Shown here one piece after another: positions 27,117-35,873 of a stretch of 64,000 nt of DNA. The DNA lies in contig NZ_CANLZZ010000002.1 of the NCBI RefSeq assembly GCF_947495725.1, positions 434,001-498,000 of the forward strand, written 5' to 3'. Origin of the DNA: an uncultured Lutibacter sp. (lineage in GTDB: Bacteria; Bacteroidota; Bacteroidia; Flavobacteriales; Flavobacteriaceae). The translations under genes were made by a program, and so were the position numbers. Position 1 is the stretch's first letter. Every line of letters starts with the position of its first letter. The notes beneath the pieces were generated by a model. It was not told the DNA's origin, did no database searches, and was given only the letters and a program-made list of their open reading frames with translations.

Positions 27117-29516
27117 TTATATAAAGAAATTCCAAACTAAACCAAACCTTACAGTTAAATCTCTGTATGGGTAATTTGGAGCAGAATAATAATTTCGATC
27201 TAAAAAGCTAGCCCCAAAATTTTCAACTTTTAAATATAAGCGAGTTCGTTGAACTTGCATATTAAAAAAGAAATCCAACATAGGAAAGTTACCTATCTCT
27301 GTATCATTTTGTAAAGTAAATTCACTCAACAAAGGATTATAAGCATTTGCTTTAAATGCAGTAAAATATTTAAAAGTAATACCGGTTTGCAAATACAAGG
27401 GATCTCCTTTAAATACATAATCAGAGAAATAAATTGTATTTCTTGTTACTATTTGAGGAACGTTAAAAAATGATTCGCCATCCAATACTGTTTGATACAT
27501 TACAGAATTATCAATTGTGAATTTTTTATAGGTGAAATATTGATGCGCCTTAACTTTAACATAATTTAGTGTCTCTGATGCTTGGGTTGGCTTAGAAAGC
27601 GTATCAAAATAGGTGTAATTGTCAATGGAGTTGTAAGAAGCTTTTATACTTCCCCATTTATTTAATTTAAATTCAACACCAGCTGTTTTTATTTCCTCAT
27701 TTTTAAAGTTATTTTTCCAGTTATAATTCTTATAGGCACTTTGGTATAATAATTTATTAAAACTAGGAGATTTAGATGTTACCTCTGCAAATCCTTTAAA
27801 TTCGTAAACACTATCTTTTTTATATTTAACGGCAGCTTTTATGGAGTTTCCAGTTAAATCGCCAGAAACTATAGAGTTTGCATCCGCTTTTAAATTTAAT
27901 TTACCAAAAGTGGTATTCCAATCTGCACCAGCAGCAATAACATTGCCATTTAAATTATCAGGAATTGTAATGTCATCAAAGTATAGAATGCTCTTATAAT
28001 GATAATTATAGTTGTAGTGATTTACTTTAGCTTTTAAAGCCCCAATTTTAGGTGATTTATATTCTAAATAGAGCTGATTTTCCATGTTTTGATATGAGGT
28101 GTGGTCTGAAATACTTGATTCAAATGAATCTCCAAAAAATTCCCCAGCGGAAGTTTTTTCAAACCTATAATGTTTTGTTTCATACATAAAAGAATGTCCA
28201 ACATTAAATTCTTTTGTAATTGTAATTTTTAAAATAGAATCTAATTTTTTTGCACTTAACTTTAAGGAATCTTTAATTACTTTTGAAGCCTTTTTTAAAT
28301 TCTTAATTTTATTCTTGGCCGTTAATATAGGAACCACTGAATCTATTTTTTTCGGAGCTATTTTTAAGGAGTCAATAGCAATAGAGTCATTTGACTTATT
28401 CGAAACAAATAATGTGTCCTTTATTGAAACTAACGTTTCTTTTACTAATGTAGAATCCTTTTTTACAACATTTAAGCTTAGAGAATCTAAAGCAATTTTA
28501 TTATTGGATATACTATCTCTTTTAATGGGCTTAATTTTCTGGATAGATAAATTTACATTTTTAATGGAGTCTGCTGTTATAGAGTCCTTTTCAATTTTTA
28601 ATATAGTTTTATTAATGGAATCTAACTGGTTTTTAAGTATGTTATCTTCTAAGGAAAATATTTTTTTTATAGAATTCTTTTTAGAGGATAAAGTATACGA
28701 ATGATTTATATAGTAACGTTTACCTTCAAGTAAATTTTCAGCATCAGAAAAATTAACTTCTAAACGGCCACGATCTATATAATTTGGGTCGTTACTTTCA
28801 AAATAATCTATAGATTCTTGCGGTAATCCTCCATTTTCGTAATTTAATAAATCAAAAGAAGAAAAATGACCTTTTAAATAGTAACGCTCATTTTTTGAAC
28901 TATAATTAAATGTTGTTCTAAAATTTCCGTGACTAGATAATGCTTGCCGGTATTTTCCTAACGATCGCAACCCTTTATAAGCAAATGAAAAATTAAATTG
29001 TTTAGAAGTATTCATTGTTATAAAAGCATTTAATACTTGCCCTTGCTCTAATCCGGTCCTATAAAACACTTCAGAAGTAGGTGTTGGAACCGAATAGTAT
29101 TTAATATCTTCAATTTTATAATAATTATATTGTTTAGCATCCATTCCCATTAATGGGAAAATATTATTGTTTTGAAAACTATAGCCTAATTTATTAAAAG
29201 TTTGCCCTTGATTGTGAAATGGCATTAATTCAAAATTATCTTTTCTGATATAGTTAAATTTAAAATCTTTTTTTAATGTAAGTGTAGTATCAATATAAGT
29301 AGTGTCATTATTTACCGAAAACATTCTAAAATCGGTGTATTTTGTTTTCCCGTTAAGCTTAACTTCAATATTTCCTTTATCTTGGGTTGTTTCGTTATCA
29401 TTTCCAAACATACCGCCGTTTTGCGATTGGTTTTGTTCATTTCGATTATTTTCGAACTGAGCGCTTAAATTAGCAACGTAAAAACTAAAAAATACTAATA
29501 ATATTACTTTTTTCAT
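27117..29516 (-). CDS. Putative porin (Porin_10 family) with a long Asp-Ser-rich insert
   Basis: A 799-residue outer-membrane beta-barrel protein of the Bacteroidota putative porin family. It has a signal peptide (cleavage near residue 20, LSAQ). The N-terminal region includes MFGNDNETTQDKG, NTYYKIEDIKYYSVPTPTSE-like elements and RSLGKYRQALSSHGNF. The barrel ends in FGLVWNFFI. Between about residues 276 and 428 is a low-complexity stretch with many DSI/DSL/KDS repeats and Lys, lacking the aromatic alternation of barrel strands. Family members I know are about 150 residues shorter, which matches the insert. Function as a pore is inferred from the family only. Confidence 0.8.
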   Translation of the reverse strand: MKKVILLVFFSFYVANLSAQFENNRNEQNQSQNGGMFGNDNETTQDKGNIEVKLNGKTKYTDFRMFSVNNDTTYIDTTLTLKKDFKFNYIRKDNFELMPFHNQGQTFNKLGYSFQNNNIFPLMGMDAKQYNYYKIEDIKYYSVPTPTSEVFYRTGLEQGQVLNAFITMNTSKQFNFSFAYKGLRSLGKYRQALSSHGNFRTTFNYSSKNERYYLKGHFSSFDLLNYENGGLPQESIDYFESNDPNYIDRGRLEVNFSDAENLLEGKRYYINHSYTLSSKKNSIKKIFSLEDNILKNQLDSINKTILKIEKDSITADSIKNVNLSIQKIKPIKRDSISNNKIALDSLSLNVVKKDSTLVKETLVSIKDTLFVSNKSNDSIAIDSLKIAPKKIDSVVPILTAKNKIKNLKKASKVIKDSLKLSAKKLDSILKITITKEFNVGHSFMYETKHYRFEKTSAGEFFGDSFESSISDHTSYQNMENQLYLEYKSPKIGALKAKVNHYNYNYHYKSILYFDDITIPDNLNGNVIAAGADWNTTFGKLNLKADANSIVSGDLTGNSIKAAVKYKKDSVYEFKGFAEVTSKSPSFNKLLYQSAYKNYNWKNNFKNEEIKTAGVEFKLNKWGSIKASYNSIDNYTYFDTLSKPTQASETLNYVKVKAHQYFTYKKFTIDNSVMYQTVLDGESFFNVPQIVTRNTIYFSDYVFKGDPLYLQTGITFKYFTAFKANAYNPLLSEFTLQNDTEIGNFPMLDFFFNMQVQRTRLYLKVENFGASFLDRNYYSAPNYPYRDLTVRFGLVWNFFI

Positions 29517-29615
29517 ATAAAATATTAAGTGGCAAAGGTAAAATATTTGAACGAAAATAATAATAGTAAATTGTAATGATAACTTTTATTAATTTTACCT
29601 TGTAATTTTAAACTA

Positions 29616-30218
29616 ATGGGACTAAAAAAGTTTTTTTTAAAAAACACTATTGAAGCTGGTACAGATGAAGCAGGAAGAGGTTGTTTAGCGGGGCCAGTTG
29701 TGGCGGCAGCAGTTATTTTACCTGAAAATTTTAAGCATCCCTTATTAAATGATTCTAAACAATTAACAGAAACACAAAGAAACTTATTAAGACCATATAT
29801 CGAAAAAAATGCGCTTGCATTTGGAGTTTCATTTATTTCGGAAAAGAAAATAGATGAAATAAATATTTTACAAGCATCAATTTTAGGGATGCATGAGTCT
29901 TTAAAAAAACTTACTATAATTCCCAAACATATTATTGTTGATGGCAATAAGTTTAAACCATATAAGTCAATACCTTATACAACAGTTGTAAAAGGCGATG
30001 CAAAATTTATGAGTATTGCGGCTGCATCTGTGTTAGCAAAAACGTATAGAGACGAATTTATGCTTAGGATTGATACTGAATACCCAAATTATTTTTGGAA
30101 CAAGAATAAAGGTTATCCAACCAAGCAACATAGAGATGCAATACGAGAATTTGGAGCTACAAAGTATCACAGAAAATCATTTAAATTATTGCCCGAGCAA
30201 TTAAAATTAGACTTTTAA
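29616..30218 (+). CDS. rnhB: Ribonuclease HII
   Basis: A 200-residue RNase HII that cleaves ribonucleotides embedded in DNA. It shows [20 protein letters not shown] (catalytic D17-E18), the third acidic residue in IIVDGNKF, and the [21 protein letters not shown] motif. Near-minimal family length. It is divergent from the porin gene with a 99-base intergenic region. Confidence 0.97.
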   Translation: MGLKKFFLKNTIEAGTDEAGRGCLAGPVVAAAVILPENFKHPLLNDSKQLTETQRNLLRPYIEKNALAFGVSFISEKKIDEINILQASILGMHESLKKLTIIPKHIIVDGNKFKPYKSIPYTTVVKGDAKFMSIAAASVLAKTYRDEFMLRIDTEYPNYFWNKNKGYPTKQHRDAIREFGATKYHRKSFKLLPEQLKLDF

Positions 30219-30260
30219 TATAGTAAATTGACTTATTATCAGTTTGAAATTAAAAACAAG

Positions 30261-30286
30261 GAACAAATATATTGTTATATTTGTTC
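30261..30286. promoter_or_regulatory. Perfect 11-bp inverted repeat overlapping a -7 box
   Basis: GAACAAATATA and its exact complement TATATTTGTTC flank a TTGT spacer. The right arm contains TATATTTG (30276-30283), a perfect TANNTTTG -7 box, 40 bases before the ATG at 30324. A TTTG at 30243-30246 is 29 bases upstream of it, longer than the usual spacing. The arrangement suggests an operator controlling the next gene, though a stem-loop ending rnhB cannot be excluded (no T-run). Confidence 0.45.
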
Positions 30287-30323
30287 TAATCGTCTATTTA
30301 ATAACCATTTAAAACAAAATGTT

Positions 30324-31001
30324 ATGAAATTAAAAATTTATTTAACAATAGTATTAGTGTTAACATTTATTGGGGCTAAAAGTCAAAATAATTGTAGTAC
30401 ATATTACCCTTTTAAAAAAGGGGTAGAAGTTGAAATTACTAATTACGATAAAAAAGGTAAGAATTCTGGTGTAGTAAGTCATCTTGTTAAAGATGTAAAA
30501 GGTAATGTTGCAGTGTTTGTAACAAATATGAAAGATGAAAAAGGAAAGCATATTTCTGAAATAGAATACAATGTAGAATGTATAAATGATGGGGTTTCTG
30601 TCGATTTTAAATCATTAATTTCAGGGGATATATTAAAACAATATAAAGATATGGAGATTAATATGACAGGAACAAATTTAAGCATACCCAATAAACTATC
30701 AACCGGACAGAAGTTACCTAACGCTAAAGTTAATATGGAAATAATAATTAGTCCAATAAAAATGAAATCATCAATTGATATTATAGATAGAATGGTAGAA
30801 GGAAAAGAAGCTATAACTACACCAGCAGGAACTTTTGATTGTATTGTTATTACAAATAAAACGGAAATGAAAATGGGTATTAAAACTAGTATGACTTCCA
30901 AGCAATGGCTTTCAGCAGGAATTGGTATGGTTAAAACCGAAAATTTTAATAAAAAAGGAAAACTAATAGGTTATTCTGTACTTACTAATTTAAAAAATTA
31001 A
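30324..31001 (+). CDS. DUF3108-like exported protein
   Basis: A 225-residue protein with a signal peptide (MKLKIYLTIVLVLTFIGAKSQ). I chose the ATG at 30324 over an in-frame TTG at 30228 because it begins a normal signal sequence and lies after the promoter-like box. The mature part is beta-rich: YYPFKKGVEVEITNYDKKGK at the start, ITTPAGTFDCIVITNKTEMKMG near the middle, and a C-terminal WLSAGIGMVKTENFNKKGKL. This resembles DUF3108/TapB-like periplasmic proteins. Function unknown. Confidence 0.78.
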   Translation: MKLKIYLTIVLVLTFIGAKSQNNCSTYYPFKKGVEVEITNYDKKGKNSGVVSHLVKDVKGNVAVFVTNMKDEKGKHISEIEYNVECINDGVSVDFKSLISGDILKQYKDMEINMTGTNLSIPNKLSTGQKLPNAKVNMEIIISPIKMKSSIDIIDRMVEGKEAITTPAGTFDCIVITNKTEMKMGIKTSMTSKQWLSAGIGMVKTENFNKKGKLIGYSVLTNLKN

Positions 31002-31035
31002 AAGCATTATTAGAACAATAAATGTGCTAATTAAA

Positions 31036-31061
31036 ATCGAACTCCTGAGTTCGGTTTTTTT
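31036..31061 (+). terminator. Terminator after the DUF3108-like gene
   Basis: CGAACT and AGTTCG form a 6-bp stem with a CCTG loop, flanked by AAAA and an eight-base G/T-run, giving a classical intrinsic terminator. Confidence 0.8.
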
Positions 31062-31125
31062 ATATTATAAACATTTACTTTTTAATATTTTAAAATTACA
31101 TTTGCTTTCGCTAAAATTGTAAACA

Positions 31126-32178
31126 ATGATTAAAAGAACTAGAGCAGGAATTTCGAAATTTATTATACATAAAGTTGGAAATAAATTTAACAGCGCAACA
31201 AATGTGTTTTCTGAAAATGCAGTTACTTTCGATGAGGAAAGTTATGAACTTATGAAGCCTTTTTTGTTGAAATCTTTTGGAAATGTTGCCGAAAGTTTCC
31301 GTTTTAATCATCATTCTAATATAGAATTGAATGAAATTAATAATTATTCAAGTCAAGTTTTTGAAGACGAAGCTAATTTTGTAGATATTTCAAAGCATAT
31401 AGTAAATCATTTATACGAACAATCAAATTCAGCTCAAATAAAAACAGGAGACGTTATTATTGCTTTATTTGAAGATATTGAATATAAAGATGTAATTACA
31501 CAAGCTTTGGGAATTTTTAAAATTGAAAATAAGATTGATTTTTTTCAAACTTATATGGAGAAGGATAGTTTAGATGTTTTTGTGCAGCAGGGAATAAGTA
31601 CCAAAAAATTAGATAAAGGTTGTTTAATTATAAATTCTTCAGATGCAGAAGGACGTGTAATTTTAAGTATTGATAATAATAATTACGATGCTCAATATTG
31701 GATTAAAAACTTTTTAAATGTAAAGTATGCCGATGATAGTAATCAGCACACGCAAAATTACATTGAAATGTGTAAAGATTTTTCTGAAGAAGTTATAAAA
31801 GAAGATTATGGAATTCAAGAAAAATCCAAGTTTTTAGCTAAAACAGTAGATTTTTTTAAAGAAAATGAAGATGTAAATATTCACGACTTTAAAGAGGAAG
31901 TTTTTGAAGAAAACGAAGATTTTAAACCGTTATTTGATGATTACAAAAAACAGTTTGAAGAGTTGAATGATGTTTTGGTGCGAAATCAATTTGCGATTTC
32001 TGATATTGTTTTAAAGAAGCAAAAACAAAAAATAAAAACAGAAATTAAGTTAGATACCAATATTCAAATTAAACTAGATATTGATGCTCCAGACGCCTCT
32101 AGTGAGTATTTAGAAAAAGGGTACGACGAAGATAAAAAAATGAAATATTACAAGGTTTATTTCAATGAAGAAGATTAA
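31126..32178 (+). CDS. Nucleoid-associated protein (NdpA/YejK family)
   Basis: A 350-residue cytoplasmic protein of the 37-kDa nucleoid-associated family. It starts IKRTRAGISKFIIHKVGNK and contains the acidic central region and FKDITF-like beta elements expected for the family. Its DNA-related role is known only for gamma-proteobacterial members. TACATTTG (31097-31104), 22 bases before the start, fits the -7 consensus. The gene overlaps the convergent lipB stop by four bases. Confidence 0.85.
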   Translation: MIKRTRAGISKFIIHKVGNKFNSATNVFSENAVTFDEESYELMKPFLLKSFGNVAESFRFNHHSNIELNEINNYSSQVFEDEANFVDISKHIVNHLYEQSNSAQIKTGDVIIALFEDIEYKDVITQALGIFKIENKIDFFQTYMEKDSLDVFVQQGISTKKLDKGCLIINSSDAEGRVILSIDNNNYDAQYWIKNFLNVKYADDSNQHTQNYIEMCKDFSEEVIKEDYGIQEKSKFLAKTVDFFKENEDVNIHDFKEEVFEENEDFKPLFDDYKKQFEELNDVLVRNQFAISDIVLKKQKQKIKTEIKLDTNIQIKLDIDAPDASSEYLEKGYDEDKKMKYYKVYFNEED

Positions 32179-32867
32179 TTAAACTCAACATCAAAAATTT
32201 CAGCAAAATGTTTTAGGATTTTCTCTTTAACTTCTTCCATTGAAATTTTTCGGTTTAATTCGGCTTCTAAAGATGTTACAGCTTTACCTTTAATTCCACA
32301 CGGAATAATATTGTCAAAATAACCTAAATTAGCATTTACATTTAGCGCAAAACCATGCATTGTTACCCAACGACTGGTTCTAACACCCAAAGCACAAATT
32401 TTACGTGCAAATGGAGTGCCAACATCAAGCCAAACACCAGTTTCACCTTCACTTCTAACAGCGGTTATTCCATATTCATCTAGCGTTTTTATTATTACTT
32501 CTTCTAAAAAACGAAGGTATTTATGAATGTCGGTAAAAAAATTATCTAAATCTAATATTGGATAACCAACAATTTGACCAGGACCGTGATATGTAATATC
32601 ACCACCACGATTAATTTTATAAAATGTGGCACCTTTTTCAGTAAGTTGTTGCTCGTTTAATAATAAATTACTCATATCTCCACTTTTGCCTAAAGTATAG
32701 ACATGTGGATGCTCAACAAAAATAAAATGATTTGATGTTTTGTTATCTAAGTCATTTCTTCTATTATCAATTTTAATATCAATTGTTTTTTGAAAAACAG
32801 ATTCTTGATAATCCCAGGTTTCTTTATAATCTTTTAAACCTAAATCAATTAATTTTACTTTTTGCAT
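32175..32867 (-). CDS. lipB: Octanoyltransferase (lipoate biosynthesis)
   Basis: A 230-residue LipB that transfers octanoyl from acyl carrier protein to lipoyl domains. The GGDITYHGPGQIVGYPI motif is present, the catalytic lysine is K156 (FARKICALGV) and the catalytic cysteine C190 (IIPCGI). Their 34-residue spacing equals that of E. coli LipB (K135, C169). It lies 4 bases after the small YqaE gene on the same strand, so they are likely co-transcribed. Confidence 0.96.
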   Translation of the reverse strand: MQKVKLIDLGLKDYKETWDYQESVFQKTIDIKIDNRRNDLDNKTSNHFIFVEHPHVYTLGKSGDMSNLLLNEQQLTEKGATFYKINRGGDITYHGPGQIVGYPILDLDNFFTDIHKYLRFLEEVIIKTLDEYGITAVRSEGETGVWLDVGTPFARKICALGVRTSRWVTMHGFALNVNANLGYFDNIIPCGIKGKAVTSLEAELNRKISMEEVKEKILKHFAEIFDVEFN

Positions 32868-32871
32868 TCGT

Positions 32872-33030
32872 TTAGTTTTCTGGGTTGTTATTAATAATTA
32901 AAGCAGCAATAACTCCAGGAATCCAACCCAAACAAGTTAAAATAAAAACAATTATAATTGATCCACAACCTTTGTCAATTACAGCCAATGGAGGAAAAAT
33001 TATACATAGAAATACTCTAAAACAACCCAT
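32872..33030 (-). CDS. YqaE/Pmp3 family small membrane protein
   Basis: A 52-residue protein, easily missed because of its size. It has two hydrophobic helices (CIIFPPLAVIDKGCG and IVFILTCLGWIPGVIAALII) joined by a short charged turn, the hallmark of the YqaE/Pmp3 (UPF0057) family. Members affect membrane potential and stress tolerance in other organisms. It begins with ATG at 33030 and is followed 4 bases later by lipB. Confidence 0.9.
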   Translation of the reverse strand: MGCFRVFLCIIFPPLAVIDKGCGSIIIVFILTCLGWIPGVIAALIINNNPEN

Positions 33031-33108
33031 AATTATTATTTTTCAAAGTTCTTAAAATTATATGACGCATACAACGTTAATTTGTAACAACTAATTGTAA
33101 TTAAAATG

Positions 33109-33116
33109 TATTTTTG
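33109..33116 (+). promoter_or_regulatory. Putative -7 box very close to the gldA start
   Basis: TATTTTTG fits TANNTTTG and ends only four bases before the gldA ATG. If used, transcription would begin at or next to the start codon. A TTTG at 33081-33084 lies 24 bases upstream, slightly too far for an ideal -33. Confidence 0.35.
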
Positions 33117-33120
33117 TTAA

Positions 33121-34014
33121 ATGTCTATTGAAGTTAAAAATATTAGTAAGGTATACAATACGCAATTGGCGCTAGATAAAGTTAGCTTTTCTGTAAAGAA
33201 AGGAGAAATAGTTGGTTTTTTGGGCCCAAATGGAGCAGGAAAATCAACAATGATGAAAATTTTAACAGGATATATACACGCTTCTAAAGGTGAAGTTTTA
33301 GTAAATGGCTTGAATATTATTACCGAAAAAAGTGAAGCTCAAAAAAAAATAGGTTATTTGCCCGAGCACAATCCACTTTATTTAGAAATGTTTGTGAGAG
33401 AATACTTAGGATTTAATGCAGGTATTTTTAAAATTTCTAAAAATGAAGTTGAAAAAATTATTGAAAAAGTTGGTTTAGTTTCTGAAGCTCATAAAAAAAT
33501 TAGTCAACTTTCAAAAGGATACAGACAACGTGTTGGTTTGGCTGCTGCATTATTACATAATCCAAGTGTTATAGTTTTAGACGAGCCAACAACTGGCTTA
33601 GATCCTAATCAGTTATTAGAAATTAGAAATTTAATAAAAGAAATTGGAAAAGATAAAACTGTACTTTTTTCAACTCATATTATGCAAGAAGTAGAAGCTA
33701 TTTGCGATCGTGTTATTCTATTAAATAAGGGTAAAATTATAGCGGATGAAAATTTGGATAGTTTAAAAGGGAATCAAGAACAAGTTATTGAAGTTGAGTT
33801 CGATTTTAGAATTGAAAAGCAGTTTATAAATAAAATTCCGCACTTGAGAATTGCAAATAATGTATACGATACTACTTGGGAATTAATTTTTGATACAAAT
33901 TTGGATATGCGTTCCGCAGTTTTTGATTTTGCTAATGAAAACGGATTAAAAACACTCCGGCTAAATACTAAAAATAAAAATTTAGAAAGCTTATTTAGAG
34001 AGTTAACTACTTGA
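33121..34014 (+). CDS. gldA: Gliding-motility ABC transporter ATP-binding protein
   Basis: A 297-residue ATPase of the GldA-type ABC family. Walker A is GPNGAGKST (about residues 36-44), the signature motif LSKGYRQRVGLAAAL, Walker B VIVLDEPTTGLDP and the switch histidine in STHIMQ. The N-terminus matches the GldA pattern MSIEVKNISKVYNTQLALDKVSF. In flavobacteria GldA works with GldF and GldG at the inner membrane in gliding; gldFG are not in the window, as is common. The 3' end overlaps the convergent DUF2807 gene by eight bases. Confidence 0.9.
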   Translation: MSIEVKNISKVYNTQLALDKVSFSVKKGEIVGFLGPNGAGKSTMMKILTGYIHASKGEVLVNGLNIITEKSEAQKKIGYLPEHNPLYLEMFVREYLGFNAGIFKISKNEVEKIIEKVGLVSEAHKKISQLSKGYRQRVGLAAALLHNPSVIVLDEPTTGLDPNQLLEIRNLIKEIGKDKTVLFSTHIMQEVEAICDRVILLNKGKIIADENLDSLKGNQEQVIEVEFDFRIEKQFINKIPHLRIANNVYDTTWELIFDTNLDMRSAVFDFANENGLKTLRLNTKNKNLESLFRELTT

Positions 34015-34750
34015 AAATTAACTTTCCAACGCTTTGCGCATCTATTTCAATAATTGGGGGTTTGTTAAAAGAAATAACATCTCCAGTTGAATGGATTGAG
34101 CCGGTTAAACTTTCTGTTGGATAAACTAAAATATCATTAGAACTCACATTTTTTACGGAAACCTTTTTAGCTATAAAATCTTTACCTTCAAATCGAGTAT
34201 CACCATCCGTAAAAACGATATTTAATTTATTGGTTTTTCCTTTAAGATAGTAATTGGATATCCCATTACTCCAAATGGTAGTGTTGTTGTTGTCGATATT
34301 AAGATGCCAATCTCCCACCGATAGAAAATTATGCCCTTCTCCTGTAGATCTTAAATATAGAGATGGGTAAGTTAGTATTCCCTCTGAAATTACATTTAAT
34401 TCTGAAGCATTTCTAATTTCAGTTATATTAGGGGAGGTTATATAAACTTTTGTAATTCCATAATCTCTAAAAAAATTACATTCATTATAATTGGTTACTA
34501 TTATTTGTTCATCAACAACTTTAACATCAATGTCTGGAAGTAAATTTTTACCGGTTTCAACAACTACTTTTTGAATGGGACCTTCTGTGATTATAAGTGC
34601 TACTTTTTGCTGAATCAAAATTTTACTAAAGTTTGAAACTTCAAATTCTTGTTGTATTATTTCGCCTGCTGTTTGGAAACAGTCGCCCGAATCTTCACTA
34701 TTACAGCTTATAAAAGCTATTAAACAGAGTATGTAAACTAGTTTTTTCAT
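34007..34750 (-). CDS. DUF2807 (head GIN domain) lipoprotein
   Basis: A 247-residue lipoprotein (C16, AFISC) whose mature part is a beta-helix-like DUF2807 domain. It shows FEVSNFSKILIQQKVALIITEGP near the start and serial beta segments such as LYLRSTGEGHNFLSVGDWHLNIDNNNTTIW. Function unknown; these proteins are abundant in Bacteroidota envelopes. It is 15 bases downstream of the PagL-like genes on the same strand. Confidence 0.8.
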   Translation of the reverse strand: MKKLVYILCLIAFISCNSEDSGDCFQTAGEIIQQEFEVSNFSKILIQQKVALIITEGPIQKVVVETGKNLLPDIDVKVVDEQIIVTNYNECNFFRDYGITKVYITSPNITEIRNASELNVISEGILTYPSLYLRSTGEGHNFLSVGDWHLNIDNNNTTIWSNGISNYYLKGKTNKLNIVFTDGDTRFEGKDFIAKKVSVKNVSSNDILVYPTESLTGSIHSTGDVISFNKPPIIEIDAQSVGKLIFK

Positions 34751-34765
34751 GATGCTTATTTTTTA

Positions 34766-35866
34766 TTAAAATCGGTATCCTAAACCAACTTCAAGAGCTT
34801 CAGCTCTAAATAAATTTATTTTCATTGTAATTTCAGAAAACAAGTGTTTACTTAATTTGTATTTTAATCCAAAGCGTTCATAAACTCTACTTACGTAAGG
34901 AAAAGGATAATACACATTGTAACCAATTTGAGAAATAAACGAAAAATTATTTTGGGTTAATTCGTGCCCAACAAATATTCCAATTCTCGAATAATCATTT
35001 TCATTATAATTTTTCCCTTCTTCAATATTTGTTTTTTTTATATGATTCTTCAAAAATTTCGATCTAAAATAATCCGTTCCAAATGTAAAAGTAGAATAAT
35101 TATTTAGTGTTTTACTTCCAAAAAAAGTAATTGTGTAGAAAGGAAATAATCCACTATCAATTATTAATGATTCGTTATAGCCTCCTCTTAAAATTAAATT
35201 AAAATAGAGTTTTTTATCAATTTTCAATTCCAAAGGTTCATTTTCCGTTTGAATGATGTTTTGTGTTTCTAACAAATAATTTAATCCAACATTTAGGTTA
35301 ACTGTATTTATTCCTAAATTAGGGTTTTTAAAAGCGACGTTAGAAAAATGAATTAAACTAACTCCAGTATTTATACTTATTTTTTCCTTTTTTAACAATT
35401 GAAAAAATTGAAGCTTAAGGTAAGCTGAGGCTAACAATTTAGATCCAATGGCATGGTTTTTATTATTATTGATCTTATCATAAGATTTGGTTGCATAACC
35501 TAAACCAAAACCAGTTGTTAGCTTTAAATTGCTTTTATCATTTTTTTTTAAATTATAATTAAAATGCCTGTAACCTCCGTAAACTTTACCTAAAACATTG
35601 GAATTAAAATTTTGATATAAAAATGAAAAGCCTTTTTCGGGGTAATTGTAAAGTTTGTTAAATATGGAGTTTTTGGTGCCTGAAGTATTATAACTTATCA
35701 TTGCGCCAAAAGAATTTCCGTCAATTGCATCTTTTAATTTTTTATCGTGCTCAATTGGCCTTCCAAAAAACAATTCTGCCTGAAAATTATTGTAAAAAGT
35801 TTGATTGGATTGGGATAAACCAATTAATGATACCATTAAAAAAGATGCTAAAAAGATTTTTTTCAT
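34766..35866 (-). CDS. PagL-like lipid A deacylase / acyloxyacyl hydrolase (second copy)
   Basis: A 366-residue outer-membrane protein with a signal peptide (GLSQ). The catalytic His-x-Ser motif of PagL appears as HFSN (H173, S175) followed by KNPNLGIN, matching the HYSN...PN pattern of PagL lipid A 3-O-deacylase. The C-terminus ends in EVGLGYRF, a barrel closure. It is 7 bases downstream of a closely related paralogue and shares organisation (FFGRPIEHDKKL versus FYGNILKQNPDA at the N-terminus). It is longer than Pseudomonas PagL (about 150 residues), with extra N- and C-terminal strands. Confidence 0.75.
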   Translation of the reverse strand: MKKIFLASFLMVSLIGLSQSNQTFYNNFQAELFFGRPIEHDKKLKDAIDGNSFGAMISYNTSGTKNSIFNKLYNYPEKGFSFLYQNFNSNVLGKVYGGYRHFNYNLKKNDKSNLKLTTGFGLGYATKSYDKINNNKNHAIGSKLLASAYLKLQFFQLLKKEKISINTGVSLIHFSNVAFKNPNLGINTVNLNVGLNYLLETQNIIQTENEPLELKIDKKLYFNLILRGGYNESLIIDSGLFPFYTITFFGSKTLNNYSTFTFGTDYFRSKFLKNHIKKTNIEEGKNYNENDYSRIGIFVGHELTQNNFSFISQIGYNVYYPFPYVSRVYERFGLKYKLSKHLFSEITMKINLFRAEALEVGLGYRF

Positions 35867-35873
35867 AGTTTAA

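Noticed and set aside
30228-30323. Upstream TTG extension of the DUF3108-like gene
   Set aside because: It would bury the signal peptide and the promoter-like palindrome inside the coding region.
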